Of a DNA stretch of 32,917 bases, positions 1-8,055 are shown piece after piece. The notes below the pieces were generated by a model that saw nothing but the letters and a program-made list of their open reading frames with translations, made no database searches and was not told the DNA's origin. Numbering within the stretch: the stretch's first letter is position 1; each line of letters opens with the position of its first letter. A program made the position numbers and the translations under genes. This DNA is from Thermoanaerobaculia bacterium (GTDB lineage: Bacteria; Bacteroidota; Bacteroidia; Chitinophagales; Saprospiraceae), in assembly GCA_023151335.1 (NCBI GenBank), contig JAKLJF010000001.1:1-32917 (forward strand), read 5' to 3'.

Positions 1-1
1 C

Positions 2-88
2 GACATCAGTCGGCTTGCACCAGGTGGGTATTATCTTGTTTTCGAGTTGAGCGGAGTGACGCTTTCCAAGCAGTTTGTAAAACAGTAA
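2..88 (+). CDS. C-terminal end of a T9SS-exported protein (5' partial)
   Basis: The window opens inside a reading frame that gives 28 residues and a TAA stop. The peptide has the pattern LAPGGYYLVFELSG followed by a short beta strand and KQFVKQ. This matches the last strands of type A T9SS C-terminal sorting domains, where an L-x-x-G-x-Y-x-V turn precedes a basic tail. Such domains direct export across the outer membrane and are cleaved on surface attachment. Nothing of the mature protein is visible, so its function is unknown. The family call is by pattern only. Confidence 0.6.
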   Translation, partial: DISRLAPGGYYLVFELSGVTLSKQFVKQ

Positions 89-154
89 AAGGAATTGGCG
101 CAAGAGGTTAGCTTATTTTTTCATTCCATTTCTGTAATGAAGAGAAATATCCTT

Positions 155-162
155 TAAATTTG
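155..162 (+). promoter_or_regulatory. Candidate Bacteroidota -7 element (TAAATTTG)
   Basis: TAAATTTG fits the Bacteroidota sigma consensus TAnnTTTG and lies about 30 bp before the ATG at 192. No clean TTTG -33 box is present; the best is a TTTCTG about 20 bp upstream. The leader has AAAGGAG at 184-190, but it ends only one base before the ATG, too close to act as a normal Shine-Dalgarno. Confidence 0.3.
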
Positions 163-191
163 TCCAGAAATTTTAAACATATTAAAGGAGT

Positions 192-446
192 ATGGAAAGA
201 CAATGCAATCGTTGTGGCTGGGAGCCCAAGGCAGATTGGATAAGTAAAGGGCTTGATTTTTTTGACACTTTAGATAGAAGAACCTTTTATTCCTGTAAAT
301 CCCCCCTATGCAAGTTAAAGGGAGTGTGGTTTTGTAACCATTGTTTGGCTGATCTTGTAGGAAAAAAACCAACGAGATACTATAGTCCTGAAAAATGCCC
401 ATATTGCAAGATTGGCGTCATGCATAACCACGGTGAATACCGCTAA
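192..446 (+). CDS. Small Cys-rich (zinc-ribbon-like) hypothetical protein
   Basis: 84 residues with four cysteine pairs: C5/C8 (CNRCGW), C35/C40, C48/C51 (CNHC) and C69/C72 (CPYC). The CxxC spacing suggests one or two structural zinc sites, as in small zinc-ribbon or treble-clef proteins; this is inference from the pattern. It has no signal peptide or membrane segment. The coding DNA is much more AT-rich than the secreted-protein genes downstream. The next gene begins 3 bp after its stop, so the two are probably co-transcribed. I do not recognise a specific family. A role with nucleic acid or a partner protein is possible but unsupported. Confidence 0.55.
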   Translation: MERQCNRCGWEPKADWISKGLDFFDTLDRRTFYSCKSPLCKLKGVWFCNHCLADLVGKKPTRYYSPEKCPYCKIGVMHNHGEYR

Positions 447-449
447 ATC

Positions 450-806
450 ATGGTTGAAATTCTTTCCAATATTCTCACAGGTATAATTGCCGACCTACTT
501 CGAAATTTAATTACAGGCAAAACCAATCACTTTACTCGTTCAGAAATTGAACAAATTGTAAAAAAAACCATTCAAAACGATTTCTCAACTCAAGATAATC
601 GTTTAGTTTCGGAAGCTTTGAAAGAAATTACTAACCGACTAGAAAGGTTAGAGGCCATTACAATCCGGGGCAATATTATTGAACTCAATAAAAATTTTCA
701 ACTGTCTGAAAGTCAAATTATACAAGAAATTAAATCCCATGAGGGTAATAGAAAAAACAATTTGATCCTTGATCCCGACATTTTTCATTACCTAACCAAG
801 AAATAA
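450..806 (+). CDS. Hypothetical protein with hydrophobic N-terminus and coiled-coil-like body
   Basis: 118 residues. Residues 1-22 form a hydrophobic or amphipathic helix (ILSNILTGIIADLLRNLI) that could insert in or lie on a membrane. The rest is charged and helix-prone, with heptad-like spacing around LKEITNRLERLEA, which suggests a coiled coil. There are no cysteines and no family I recognise. It starts 3 bp after the Cys-rich gene's stop, which implies an operon of two unknown small proteins. The DNA is AT-rich like its neighbour, consistent with recent acquisition. The last 19 bp overlap a short ORF on the opposite strand. Confidence 0.55.
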   Translation: MVEILSNILTGIIADLLRNLITGKTNHFTRSEIEQIVKKTIQNDFSTQDNRLVSEALKEITNRLERLEAITIRGNIIELNKNFQLSESQIIQEIKSHEGNRKNNLILDPDIFHYLTKK

Positions 807-943
807 TAAAGGTCAGGCTCCCTTCTATTCTCTACTTCGATACCGCCTGCGAACAATACTGATTGATATATCTCCCACTGTTTTTTTTCTTCAAGGGGGT
901 ATTTTCCCGCATAATTTTTTATAGACCTGCTCCATGAACGCAT
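788..943 (-). CDS. Possible small protein downstream of the Uma2 gene
   Basis: A 51-residue ORF that starts with ATG only 5 bp after the Uma2 stop on the same strand. GAGGA, inside the last codons of Uma2, lies 10 bp before this ATG and could serve as its ribosome binding site. The peptide looks protein-like (GKYPLEEKKQWEIYQS, then LFAGGIEVENRREPD, then LYYFLVR), with balanced charged and aromatic residues and no low complexity. I do not recognise it. It overlaps the end of the plus-strand gene at 450-806 by 19 bp. It could instead be the remnant of a longer gene, or chance. Confidence 0.35.
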   Translation of the reverse strand: MRSWSRSIKNYAGKYPLEEKKQWEIYQSVLFAGGIEVENRREPDLYYFLVR

Positions 944-948
944 AAGTA

Positions 949-1530
949 TTATTTCCTCAGCACCTCCGCCACTGCAATCTTAAACCCTGTTATCACCGGC
1001 TCGGCCGAACAAAGGTCGTCCCCCTGGCACACCTCCATTTTTCGTCCCCGATAGACGTGCACTTCAGCCAGGTCAGGAAATATATGCCACACAACTGCCA
1101 CTTTGGCTTTTCGATAATCCTGCATTTTTTTATGCACCAGGTTCATTTGATCCTTGCCGGATATCACTTCAATAACAAATTGCGGAACGATATTTTCGCC
1201 TTTGGCGCCTTTTAAAATCTGCTCATCGGTATAGTAAGCGATGTCAGGGCGGCGGTGATTGGTTCCGAAAAAAGCATCTCCTTCGGCGATCAGCTGCCCG
1301 GTAGTTTTTTGTGCAAATTTGAGCCGGTACAAAAAGTTGATGAGGTTGTTTTGAATGTAAAACTGGCTTTTATCCATCGTTCGAGGCGTTTTTTCCACCC
1401 GGCCGTCGACCCATTCATATTTAAAACGGTCTTCGCGGGAGAGGTACTTTTTTTGAAATTCCGCCCACGAAATTTGCCTGGCCGGCACGTTTGGTATGGA
1501 TAAATTCTCCTGTATGGCTCTGGCTGTCAT
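949..1530 (-). CDS. Uma2 family endonuclease (DUF820, PD-(D/E)xK fold)
   Basis: 193 residues, the usual length for Uma2/DUF820 proteins. Family hallmarks are visible: YEWVDGRVE at 38-46, RRPDIAYY at 93-100 with the presumed metal ligand D96, PQFVIEVIS at 116-124 with E121, and KMQDYRKAKVAVVWHI at 135-150, where the conserved Y and W sit. The family has a restriction-endonuclease-like fold; its members are abundant in cyanobacteria and some Bacteroidota, and their biological role is poorly defined. The gene reads toward the AT-rich islet, and a possible 51-residue ORF follows 5 bp after its stop. A candidate -7 box, TATCTTTG, lies at 1548-1555. Confidence 0.85.
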   Translation of the reverse strand: MTARAIQENLSIPNVPARQISWAEFQKKYLSREDRFKYEWVDGRVEKTPRTMDKSQFYIQNNLINFLYRLKFAQKTTGQLIAEGDAFFGTNHRRPDIAYYTDEQILKGAKGENIVPQFVIEVISGKDQMNLVHKKMQDYRKAKVAVVWHIFPDLAEVHVYRGRKMEVCQGDDLCSAEPVITGFKIAVAEVLRK

Positions 1531-1547
1531 CGCAAGATAATTTTTGA

Positions 1548-1555
1548 CAAAGATA
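1548..1555 (-). promoter_or_regulatory. Candidate -7 element for the Uma2 gene (TATCTTTG)
   Basis: Read on the minus strand, TATCTTTG matches TAnnTTTG and ends 17 bp before the Uma2 ATG. No TTTG -33 box is seen at the usual spacing, so support is limited to the -7 match and its position. Confidence 0.3.
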
Positions 1556-1574
1556 AGAATTCGGCTTGAAGTTT

Positions 1575-1582
1575 TAATTTTG
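1575..1582 (+). promoter_or_regulatory. Candidate -7 element for the amylase gene (TAATTTTG)
   Basis: TAATTTTG matches TAnnTTTG 51 bp upstream of the amylase ATG in the divergent Uma2/amylase spacer. The nearest upstream TTTG (1543-1546) is 28 bp away, longer than usual, so the call rests on the -7 match. Confidence 0.25.
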
Positions 1583-1633
1583 TCCCGGCTCTAATCCTGT
1601 ACCGCAAGAAAAATACGCTTAATCGTCATCTCG

Positions 1634-4600
1634 ATGAAAAATCATGCTACCCGTCATGTGGCGCTGCTCGCGCTGCTTTCCCTGTTTTTTTCTGCCAAAA
1701 ATACCCTCCGCGCCCAGGACGTCATCCTTCAGGGCTTTTACTGGAACACCCATCCCGGCGACGTGACCAACACCACCACTGGCGGTATCTGGTGGGATAC
1801 CCTTACCGCGGTGGCGCCCCAACTGGCCGCCGCGGGTTTTGATGCCGTGTGGACGCCCCCTCCGACAAAATCTTTCGCCGGCGTATGGGATATGGGCTAC
1901 GGCACCTACGATTATTTCGACCTCGGCAGTATCTTCAGCAAAGGCACCACGCGCACCCGTCACGGCAGCCGCGCCGAACTCGACGCCATGATCAGCGCCC
2001 TGCATTCCAACGGCATCAAGGTGATGGCCGACGTGGTGCTTAATCACCGCGGCGGCGCCGACGCGATAGCGCCCTACCAGGTCAACGGTTTCGGCAGCGG
2101 CTACAACGTATTTACGCCGCCCAGCAACCGCATCCCCAGCGGCCCGGAAGACGTTCACCCGACGAATCAACATCCAGACCTTAATCCGGATTACCACAAC
2201 CGGGTTTTCTTCGAAGATATTTGTCATTTCAACGAAAACGACGCCAACCCGCCCACCAACCCCGACGGTACGGCCGGCAGCTGGTGGTTCGGCGCGCCCA
2301 CGCTCATGGGCTCCATGGGCGACTCGCTCATCATGTGGGGCCGCTGGCTGGTGAACGACGTGGGCTACGACGAACTGCGCCTCGATGCCGTGAAACATAT
2401 CGACCCCTGGTTTATCAAAAAATTCCTCATCGAATCCAAAAACGGCGCACAACCCTTTGCCGTCGGCGAATCGTTCGAGTATGGTATTTCCAACCTGGTC
2501 AATTACTGGAACCAGGTACAGGATCCGGCCAACAGCGGTGGCGTGAAAAACGCGAAAATATCGCTGTTCGACTTCCCGCTGCGCGGCTCGCTGAAGTCAG
2601 TGCTGAACAACACTTCCGGCACTGCCGACCTGTACAACACGCTCGGCAATGCCGGACTCGTGTGGGGTTCCACCATGGGCGGTTTCGACGTGGTCACCTG
2701 GCTCGAAAGCCACGACACCGACCGGCAGGGATACATCGGCGCCTCTATGGGCTGCCCCATCCCTTACGGCAGTTCCTGCCTCGAACTGCACACCGAGAAC
2801 GACCACGACCCCGTCATTTCGGATAAGGAAGACATGGGCTATCCTTTCCTCCTGGCTGCCGAAGGCCGCCCCGTGGTGTTCTGGAAAGACTGGTACTGGT
2901 ACGGCATGGCCGACGACATCAAATGGCAGATTGCCCTGCGCCAGGCCACGGCCACCGGCGCCTCCGATCATATTCACAACATGGGCGGTTTCTGGCCCAC
3001 CGACCCGCCTTACGACGGCGACAACCACGGCGGAAATATGTTCGCCCTGCGCCGCGACGGCCTCACGGGCGGTGTCAGCGACGGCATGGTGCTGGGCCTC
3101 AATGACGACGACGACAAGGAACACGCGGTATGGGTGAATACGCCCTTTACCAATAAATATCTGAAAGATTACTCCGACGGCTACCTGTTCAAAACCACGC
3201 AAGCATTCGGCGACAGCCGGGCGCTCATCAAAGCGCAAAAACGCGACTATTCCTGGTGGTCCCCCACCGGCCTGTATCCCAAACCCGCCGGCACGCCGGC
3301 CAGCCATTTCAGCATGGGCGCCACGCCGGGCGGTTGCCCGCACTTTATCGCCGTCTGCGCAGTCGATGCCGCCAACCTGATCGTCAACGGCGCCCCCATC
3401 GCCGCCGGCGACGAATTGGCCGTGAAAAATGCCGCCGGACAAGTAACCGGCATCGGTCGTATCGGACAAGGGTTTAAATGGGACGGCGCCCACGACATGA
3501 TCATCGAAGTACTCGGTTCGCCTTCGACCAATGGTATGGCGCCCAACGAAGTATTCCGCTTATTTGTATACGACGCCAGTATGAATACTGAAGTGGAAGT
3601 CGGCACGGTGCAATACGCGGCCACTTCCGCGGTATTCACATTTGCCCCCGAGCGGCCCAACTCCCCAAACCGCAACGGCAATTTTTCAACTTTTCCGCTC
3701 CTGACCACGGCACAAGCCGCTTTCACCTGTGAAGCGATTTCCCGTATTATTGCTTTCAACACCCATGTAGCGGCGCATCAACCCGTCTGCATTGGCGATA
3801 ATGCCGGCAGCAGCACATATACCGGCGGCCTTTGGCCAAACGGCAGCAACAGCGGCACAGGCCTTGGGGCCTGGAGCCTGAGCAGCAGCGGAAGTGCGGG
3901 ATTCTTTACCGGAACTGCCGCCGCCAACGGCAACGGCGACAACAATAGCGATGGCGATATAAATACCTCCGGTGTGGCATGGGGTACCTGGGCAAACAGC
4001 GGCGGCGAGGCCAACGCCTTGCGCGCCTTTGCAGCCGACCTGACCCCGGGTTCGACGTTCACGCTCAAGATGGACAACGGCGATATCGACAATGGCGCCT
4101 CGGTAGGCTTCGGCCTGAAAAACAGCAGCGGAAACGACCTGTTCGAATTCTATTACCGCGGCGGCGATGCCGTCAATTCTTACAAACGCAATGACAATGA
4201 CGGCGAACAGAATATCGGCCTTGTATTTACCGATGAAGGACTCGCCCTGCAATTTACCCTGCTTACTGCCACAACCTATCAAATGGCAGTGACCCCGCTC
4301 GGAGGCGGCTCAACCGTCACCTTTTCCGGCGCCCTTAAAAATCCGGCAGGCGGCCAAAGCATAAACCGCGTACGGCTGTTCAACTACAACGCCGGTTCCG
4401 GCGGAGCAAGAGACGCGTTTTTTAACAGCATTGGCATTTGTTACCCCCCCTCGATTATTATTAATGAGGTCGATTACAATCAGCCCAACGCGCCGGATGG
4501 CGCGGAATTTATCGAACTGAAAAACGTAGGCAGCGACGCGGTCAACCTCGACCCCTACAAATTGGAACTACTCAACAGCGTCGGCACAGTGTACGCCACG

Positions 4601-7285
4601 GTCGACCTGCCTGCCATCAACCTGGCTGCCGGCGATTACTTCGTCATCTGCGGAACCGGCAACAACGTGCCCAACTGCGATTATAATTTCGCCGGCGCTA
4701 CCGACCAGATCAATGATGGCGCACCCGCCGCTATCCGGCTGGTGCTGAACAATTCGGTCACCACGGATGCCATGAGTTATGAAGGCTCCGTTACAGGCGC
4801 TTCCGAAGGCACAGGCGTAGCCGCGGGCGACAATAATTCCACTTCAGGAGTCGGCCTTTCCCGCATTCCTGACAGCAACGACACCGACCAGAACAACAGC
4901 GATTTCATCCTGACCTGTATTACGCCCGGCAGCGCCAATGTGAGCAATACCAACAGCGACGGCGATACCTACCCCGATTACTGCGACAATTGCCCGGACG
5001 ACGCGAATGAAACCCAGGCCGACACCGACGAAGACGCCATCGGCGACGCCTGCGACGATTGCCTGCTGGCCGTCGATGGCATATCCAATTTTAATACAAG
5101 CTCCTGCAACTGCAATCCCGGCTACTACCCGGTTACAGAAGTGCGCAACAGTCAGACGGTCATTATCGGCTGCCAGCCCTGTCCGGCCGGCAGCTATTGC
5201 CCGGATGGTATCAACGCTATTTTATGCCCTGTGGGCAAATATAGCAATGTGACCGGAGCAACAGCCTGTTTGAACTGCGCGGCAGGTTCGTACCAGGATC
5301 AACAAGGGCAGACCAGTTGCATTGCCTGCCCGCCCGGTAAATTCAGCAACGTGACCGGCGCGACAGCCTGCCAGAGTTGCGCGGCGGGCTCGTACCAGGA
5401 TCAGCCGGGACAGAGCAGTTGCACGGCCTGCCCGCCGGGTTCGTTCAGCAGTGCGACCGGTTCGGTCGCCTGCCAGAGTTGTGCGGCGGGCTCCTATCAG
5501 GATCAGCCGGGACAGACCAGTTGCACGGCTTGTCCGCCGGGTTCGTTCAGCAACGTGACCGGTTCGGTCGCCTGCCAGAGTTGCGCGGCGGGCTCCTACC
5601 AGGATCAGCCGGGACAAACCAGTTGCACGGCTTGTCCGCCCGGTAAATTCAGCAATGTGACCGGTTCAGTGACTTGCCAGAATTGCGGAATAAACACTTA
5701 CAGCTCCGGCAATGGCTCCACCGAATGTCTGTCCTGTGGAAATGGCTTTTATAGCCCTGAGGGGTCTGCCGCTTGTTCGGAATGCAATGTATCCTTCACG
5801 GCCACGCCAACGGACGAATCCTGTGCCGGGATGGAAGACGGCGAAATAGACATTACCAACGTGACTGGCGGAACGGCGCCGTTTATGTATTCCATCAATA
5901 ATGGCGCGAACTATGGCGCATCATCCACCTTTACCGGTCTGGCTTCCGGCACTTACCAGGTACGCGTCAAAGACTTCTACGATTGCGAAAGTGATGCGGT
6001 CAGTGTTGATATCGGCGGAGATGTGTGCCCCCTCGAATTCAGCGGAACCATTCTGTGGGAGCACGACGATGCCAGCGGCGTAAAAGACGCTACCGTCAAC
6101 CTTACCGGCGCCGGTACCGGCAACGACCTCACAGATATGAATGGCGATTACCTGATCAGCGTACCGCCGGTAAACGGCGATTACACGCTTACACCGGTTA
6201 AAAACATCAACAAACTCAATGGTCTGAGTGTGGCCGACGCCCTTGCTATCCAGCAACACCTGACCAATATCACCCCCATCACCGACCCCTACAAAATGGT
6301 AGCGGCTGATGTGAACAAAAGCAATTCCATCACCACCTTCGATGCCGTACTGATAAAACAAGTGCTGTTGAACAATCCGGGCGCCAACAATATTTTCAAC
6401 ACCTCCTGGCGTTTCGTGCCGGCCTCCTGGTCGCTGCCGACACCGCCTTGGGGTTTCCCCGAACAAATCAACCTGACGGGAGTAAACAGCAATCAAAGCA
6501 ACCAGGATTTCATTGGTATCAAACTCGGCGACCTGGTGGCAAACTACGCCGATCCGGCCAGTTTCGGCGGAGGTAGTGCCGGAATCGAACCTTTTGAATG
6601 GCAGGCGGACGACCAGGTGCTGGAAACGTTTGGTCCGCTGTCGGTGCTTTTTACTACGGGAGCTTTTGATCATCTGGCCGGTCTGCAATGCGCCTTCCGT
6701 TTCGATACGACCCGTCTTCGCTTCGACAGCCTCACTACGCTGCCGGCCATACCCATGTCAACAGCCGATTTCGGCCTGGGAGAAACAGATTCCGGCAAAA
6801 TTCGCCTGGCCTGGTCCACTGCCCAAAGCGTGGACCTCGATCCCGGCGATGAAGCGTTCCGGCTTTATTTTACCATTCTGCAACCCGGCGGACTGCTGAG
6901 CAGCGCGCTGCGGCTCGACGACAGTCTGCTACAGGGATTAGCCGTAAACCGCAACCTTGAAGAAACGACGGTAAAACTGACATTCTCCAATGCCAGCGGC
7001 GTAAATGATCCAGGCACGAACACTTTGCCGCGGCTGCTTCAAAACCGGCCCAATCCGTTCAGCAAATCAACCACCATCGGCTTTGTGCTGCCGGCCTCCT
7101 GCGAGGCAAGCCTGCGCGTGACCGATGTGAACGGGCGGGAAGTGTGGCAGACGAATAAAGCATACCCGGCAGGATACCATGAAGAAAAAATTGAATTGGA
7201 CGCGGGTTCCGGCGTATTGTTCTGCGAATTGATAACGCCCTGGGGAACCGTAGGCAGAAAAATGGTGGCCGGCGGCAGCAGATGA
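1634..7285 (+). CDS. Secreted multidomain GH13 alpha-amylase with T9SS sorting domain
   Basis: 1883 residues. The signal peptide is at 1-28, ending LRAQ. The GH13 catalytic domain covers about 29-540 and resembles archaeal/plant-type alpha-amylases (DVILQGFYW, GGIWWDT, GVWDMGYGTYDYFDLG). Conserved regions are intact: DVVLNH 133-138, RLDAVKH with nucleophile D251, VGES with acid/base E279, and SHDTD with D361. Predicted activity is endo-hydrolysis of alpha-1,4-glucans at or outside the cell surface.

Accessory parts follow: a beta module near 570-670, a lamin-tail domain near 940-1050 (INEVDYNQP), a thrombospondin type 3-like Ca-binding stretch near 1109-1144 (DTDEDAIGDACDDC), Cys-rich GCC2/GCC3-like repeats near 1178-1382, a SprB-type repeat near 1386-1459, dockerin-like repeats near 1519-1583, a cohesin-like beta domain near 1669-1785, and a type A sorting domain (NRPNPFSKSTTIGF to GRKMVAGG). 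It is several times longer than a typical amylase. Confidence 0.93.
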   Translation: MKNHATRHVALLALLSLFFSAKNTLRAQDVILQGFYWNTHPGDVTNTTTGGIWWDTLTAVAPQLAAAGFDAVWTPPPTKSFAGVWDMGYGTYDYFDLGSIFSKGTTRTRHGSRAELDAMISALHSNGIKVMADVVLNHRGGADAIAPYQVNGFGSGYNVFTPPSNRIPSGPEDVHPTNQHPDLNPDYHNRVFFEDICHFNENDANPPTNPDGTAGSWWFGAPTLMGSMGDSLIMWGRWLVNDVGYDELRLDAVKHIDPWFIKKFLIESKNGAQPFAVGESFEYGISNLVNYWNQVQDPANSGGVKNAKISLFDFPLRGSLKSVLNNTSGTADLYNTLGNAGLVWGSTMGGFDVVTWLESHDTDRQGYIGASMGCPIPYGSSCLELHTENDHDPVISDKEDMGYPFLLAAEGRPVVFWKDWYWYGMADDIKWQIALRQATATGASDHIHNMGGFWPTDPPYDGDNHGGNMFALRRDGLTGGVSDGMVLGLNDDDDKEHAVWVNTPFTNKYLKDYSDGYLFKTTQAFGDSRALIKAQKRDYSWWSPTGLYPKPAGTPASHFSMGATPGGCPHFIAVCAVDAANLIVNGAPIAAGDELAVKNAAGQVTGIGRIGQGFKWDGAHDMIIEVLGSPSTNGMAPNEVFRLFVYDASMNTEVEVGTVQYAATSAVFTFAPERPNSPNRNGNFSTFPLLTTAQAAFTCEAISRIIAFNTHVAAHQPVCIGDNAGSSTYTGGLWPNGSNSGTGLGAWSLSSSGSAGFFTGTAAANGNGDNNSDGDINTSGVAWGTWANSGGEANALRAFAADLTPGSTFTLKMDNGDIDNGASVGFGLKNSSGNDLFEFYYRGGDAVNSYKRNDNDGEQNIGLVFTDEGLALQFTLLTATTYQMAVTPLGGGSTVTFSGALKNPAGGQSINRVRLFNYNAGSGGARDAFFNSIGICYPPSIIINEVDYNQPNAPDGAEFIELKNVGSDAVNLDPYKLELLNSVGTVYATVDLPAINLAAGDYFVICGTGNNVPNCDYNFAGATDQINDGAPAAIRLVLNNSVTTDAMSYEGSVTGASEGTGVAAGDNNSTSGVGLSRIPDSNDTDQNNSDFILTCITPGSANVSNTNSDGDTYPDYCDNCPDDANETQADTDEDAIGDACDDCLLAVDGISNFNTSSCNCNPGYYPVTEVRNSQTVIIGCQPCPAGSYCPDGINAILCPVGKYSNVTGATACLNCAAGSYQDQQGQTSCIACPPGKFSNVTGATACQSCAAGSYQDQPGQSSCTACPPGSFSSATGSVACQSCAAGSYQDQPGQTSCTACPPGSFSNVTGSVACQSCAAGSYQDQPGQTSCTACPPGKFSNVTGSVTCQNCGINTYSSGNGSTECLSCGNGFYSPEGSAACSECNVSFTATPTDESCAGMEDGEIDITNVTGGTAPFMYSINNGANYGASSTFTGLASGTYQVRVKDFYDCESDAVSVDIGGDVCPLEFSGTILWEHDDASGVKDATVNLTGAGTGNDLTDMNGDYLISVPPVNGDYTLTPVKNINKLNGLSVADALAIQQHLTNITPITDPYKMVAADVNKSNSITTFDAVLIKQVLLNNPGANNIFNTSWRFVPASWSLPTPPWGFPEQINLTGVNSNQSNQDFIGIKLGDLVANYADPASFGGGSAGIEPFEWQADDQVLETFGPLSVLFTTGAFDHLAGLQCAFRFDTTRLRFDSLTTLPAIPMSTADFGLGETDSGKIRLAWSTAQSVDLDPGDEAFRLYFTILQPGGLLSSALRLDDSLLQGLAVNRNLEETTVKLTFSNASGVNDPGTNTLPRLLQNRPNPFSKSTTIGFVLPASCEASLRVTDVNGREVWQTNKAYPAGYHEEKIELDAGSGVLFCELITPWGTVGRKMVAGGSR
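5167..5778 (+). repeat. 102-bp in-frame tandem repeat (Cys-rich 34-residue units)
   Basis: Within the amylase gene, the motif encoding CQSCAAGSYQDQPGQ recurs with an exact 102-bp period (anchors at 5269, 5371, 5473, 5575, 5677). The central units are nearly identical in DNA as well as protein. Each unit encodes four cysteines in the pattern C-x2-C, C-x2-C. This resembles the ephrin-receptor-like GCC2/GCC3 repeats common in eukaryotic surface proteins. The outer copies at each end are more diverged, as expected when an array expands from its middle. Confidence 0.9.
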
Positions 7286-7309
7286 TCAGACTGTTGCTGC
7301 CAGGCAGCG

Positions 7310-7347
7310 CGGTATGTGCCATGCCGTCCCCATCATGGCACATACCG
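7310..7347. terminator. 14-bp perfect hairpin between convergent amylase and CPBP genes
   Basis: CGGTATGTGCCATG (7310-7323) pairs perfectly with CATGGCACATACCG (7334-7347) around a 10-base loop. It lies 24 bp after the amylase stop and covers the last codons and stop of the convergent CPBP gene. There is no U-tract on either side, so it is not a classical intrinsic terminator. A role in convergent termination or 3'-end protection is inferred from its position. Confidence 0.55.
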
Positions 7348-8055
7348 GATATTCGGGTTAAGTCGCAGGGAAAACCATTCGTTCGACAAGGCCAATGCGA
7401 TATGTACCAAAACTGCCACCCAGATGGTGCCGGTTTGCAAGGTAACGAAACACAATACCAGGCCGAGCACAATCGCCCCGACACCTTCCGTCATACGTTT
7501 TGGCACGTGTACCAGGGCATAAATGGCGGTATTAATGGCAATGGCTGCGCCGGCGCCAAACGCGCGTTCGCAGGAAAACAGTAAAAAACCGCGGAACGTC
7601 AGCTCGTAGGCTAACAGGTAGGCCGCCCAGCTTAGTGCGCTGAAAATTAGTGTGCGCTGCCCCCACACCGGGCGGCGTATTTCAGGATACATGGTCAGGC
7701 TTTCCGGTTTGCGGGCGCCCTGGTACGACAGGAATACAGCTACCGCCGACAAACCCAGCGTCCACCATAAGTCGGGCAAAGTCCATTGCCAGGCCAGGCC
7801 AAAATCCGCCCCCCGGCGACCTGTCCCGGTAAAAAAAACCAGTGCGGGAATGATCCCATAACAACAAACACCCACAAAACGCTGGAGGTAAATTTTAGCT
7901 TCCTGCGCCTGTTCTTCCCCCAGGCGGCCAGTCAGCCAGGGAACGACGAGCGCATTGGTCACCACTGCCCAAAAAACGATGAACCCAAGGGTGACCAGGG
8001 CAATAGCCAGGGCAGCCTCGGTATGAAGAGGGGAAGGAAAGTATTGTTCGGGCAT
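7333..8055 (-). CDS. CPBP family intramembrane metalloprotease
   Basis: 240 residues with several hydrophobic segments (about 14-40, 60-76, 95-111, 135-160, 168-184 and 196-225), an integral inner-membrane protein. CPBP/Rce1-type signatures are present: ELTFRGFLLF at 151-160 (E151, R155), LVHVP with H183, and VHIALALSN with H218 and N225. Family members cleave or process membrane-associated peptides or prenylated proteins; bacterial ones are linked to bacteriocin maturation or immunity. The usual first glutamate of the EExxxR motif is tyrosine here (Y150). That substitution is seen in other apparent family members, so loss of activity is not certain. It is convergent with the amylase, and nothing in the context points to a substrate. 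Confidence 0.82.
   Translation of the reverse strand: MPEQYFPSPLHTEAALAIALVTLGFIVFWAVVTNALVVPWLTGRLGEEQAQEAKIYLQRFVGVCCYGIIPALVFFTGTGRRGADFGLAWQWTLPDLWWTLGLSAVAVFLSYQGARKPESLTMYPEIRRPVWGQRTLIFSALSWAAYLLAYELTFRGFLLFSCERAFGAGAAIAINTAIYALVHVPKRMTEGVGAIVLGLVLCFVTLQTGTIWVAVLVHIALALSNEWFSLRLNPNIRYVP

Noticed and set aside
1619..2452. 277-codon minus-strand frame over the amylase start, and 298 codons at 2597-3493
   Set aside because: They lie opposite the conserved GH13 catalytic motifs. Composition is typical of a mirror frame, with no family features.
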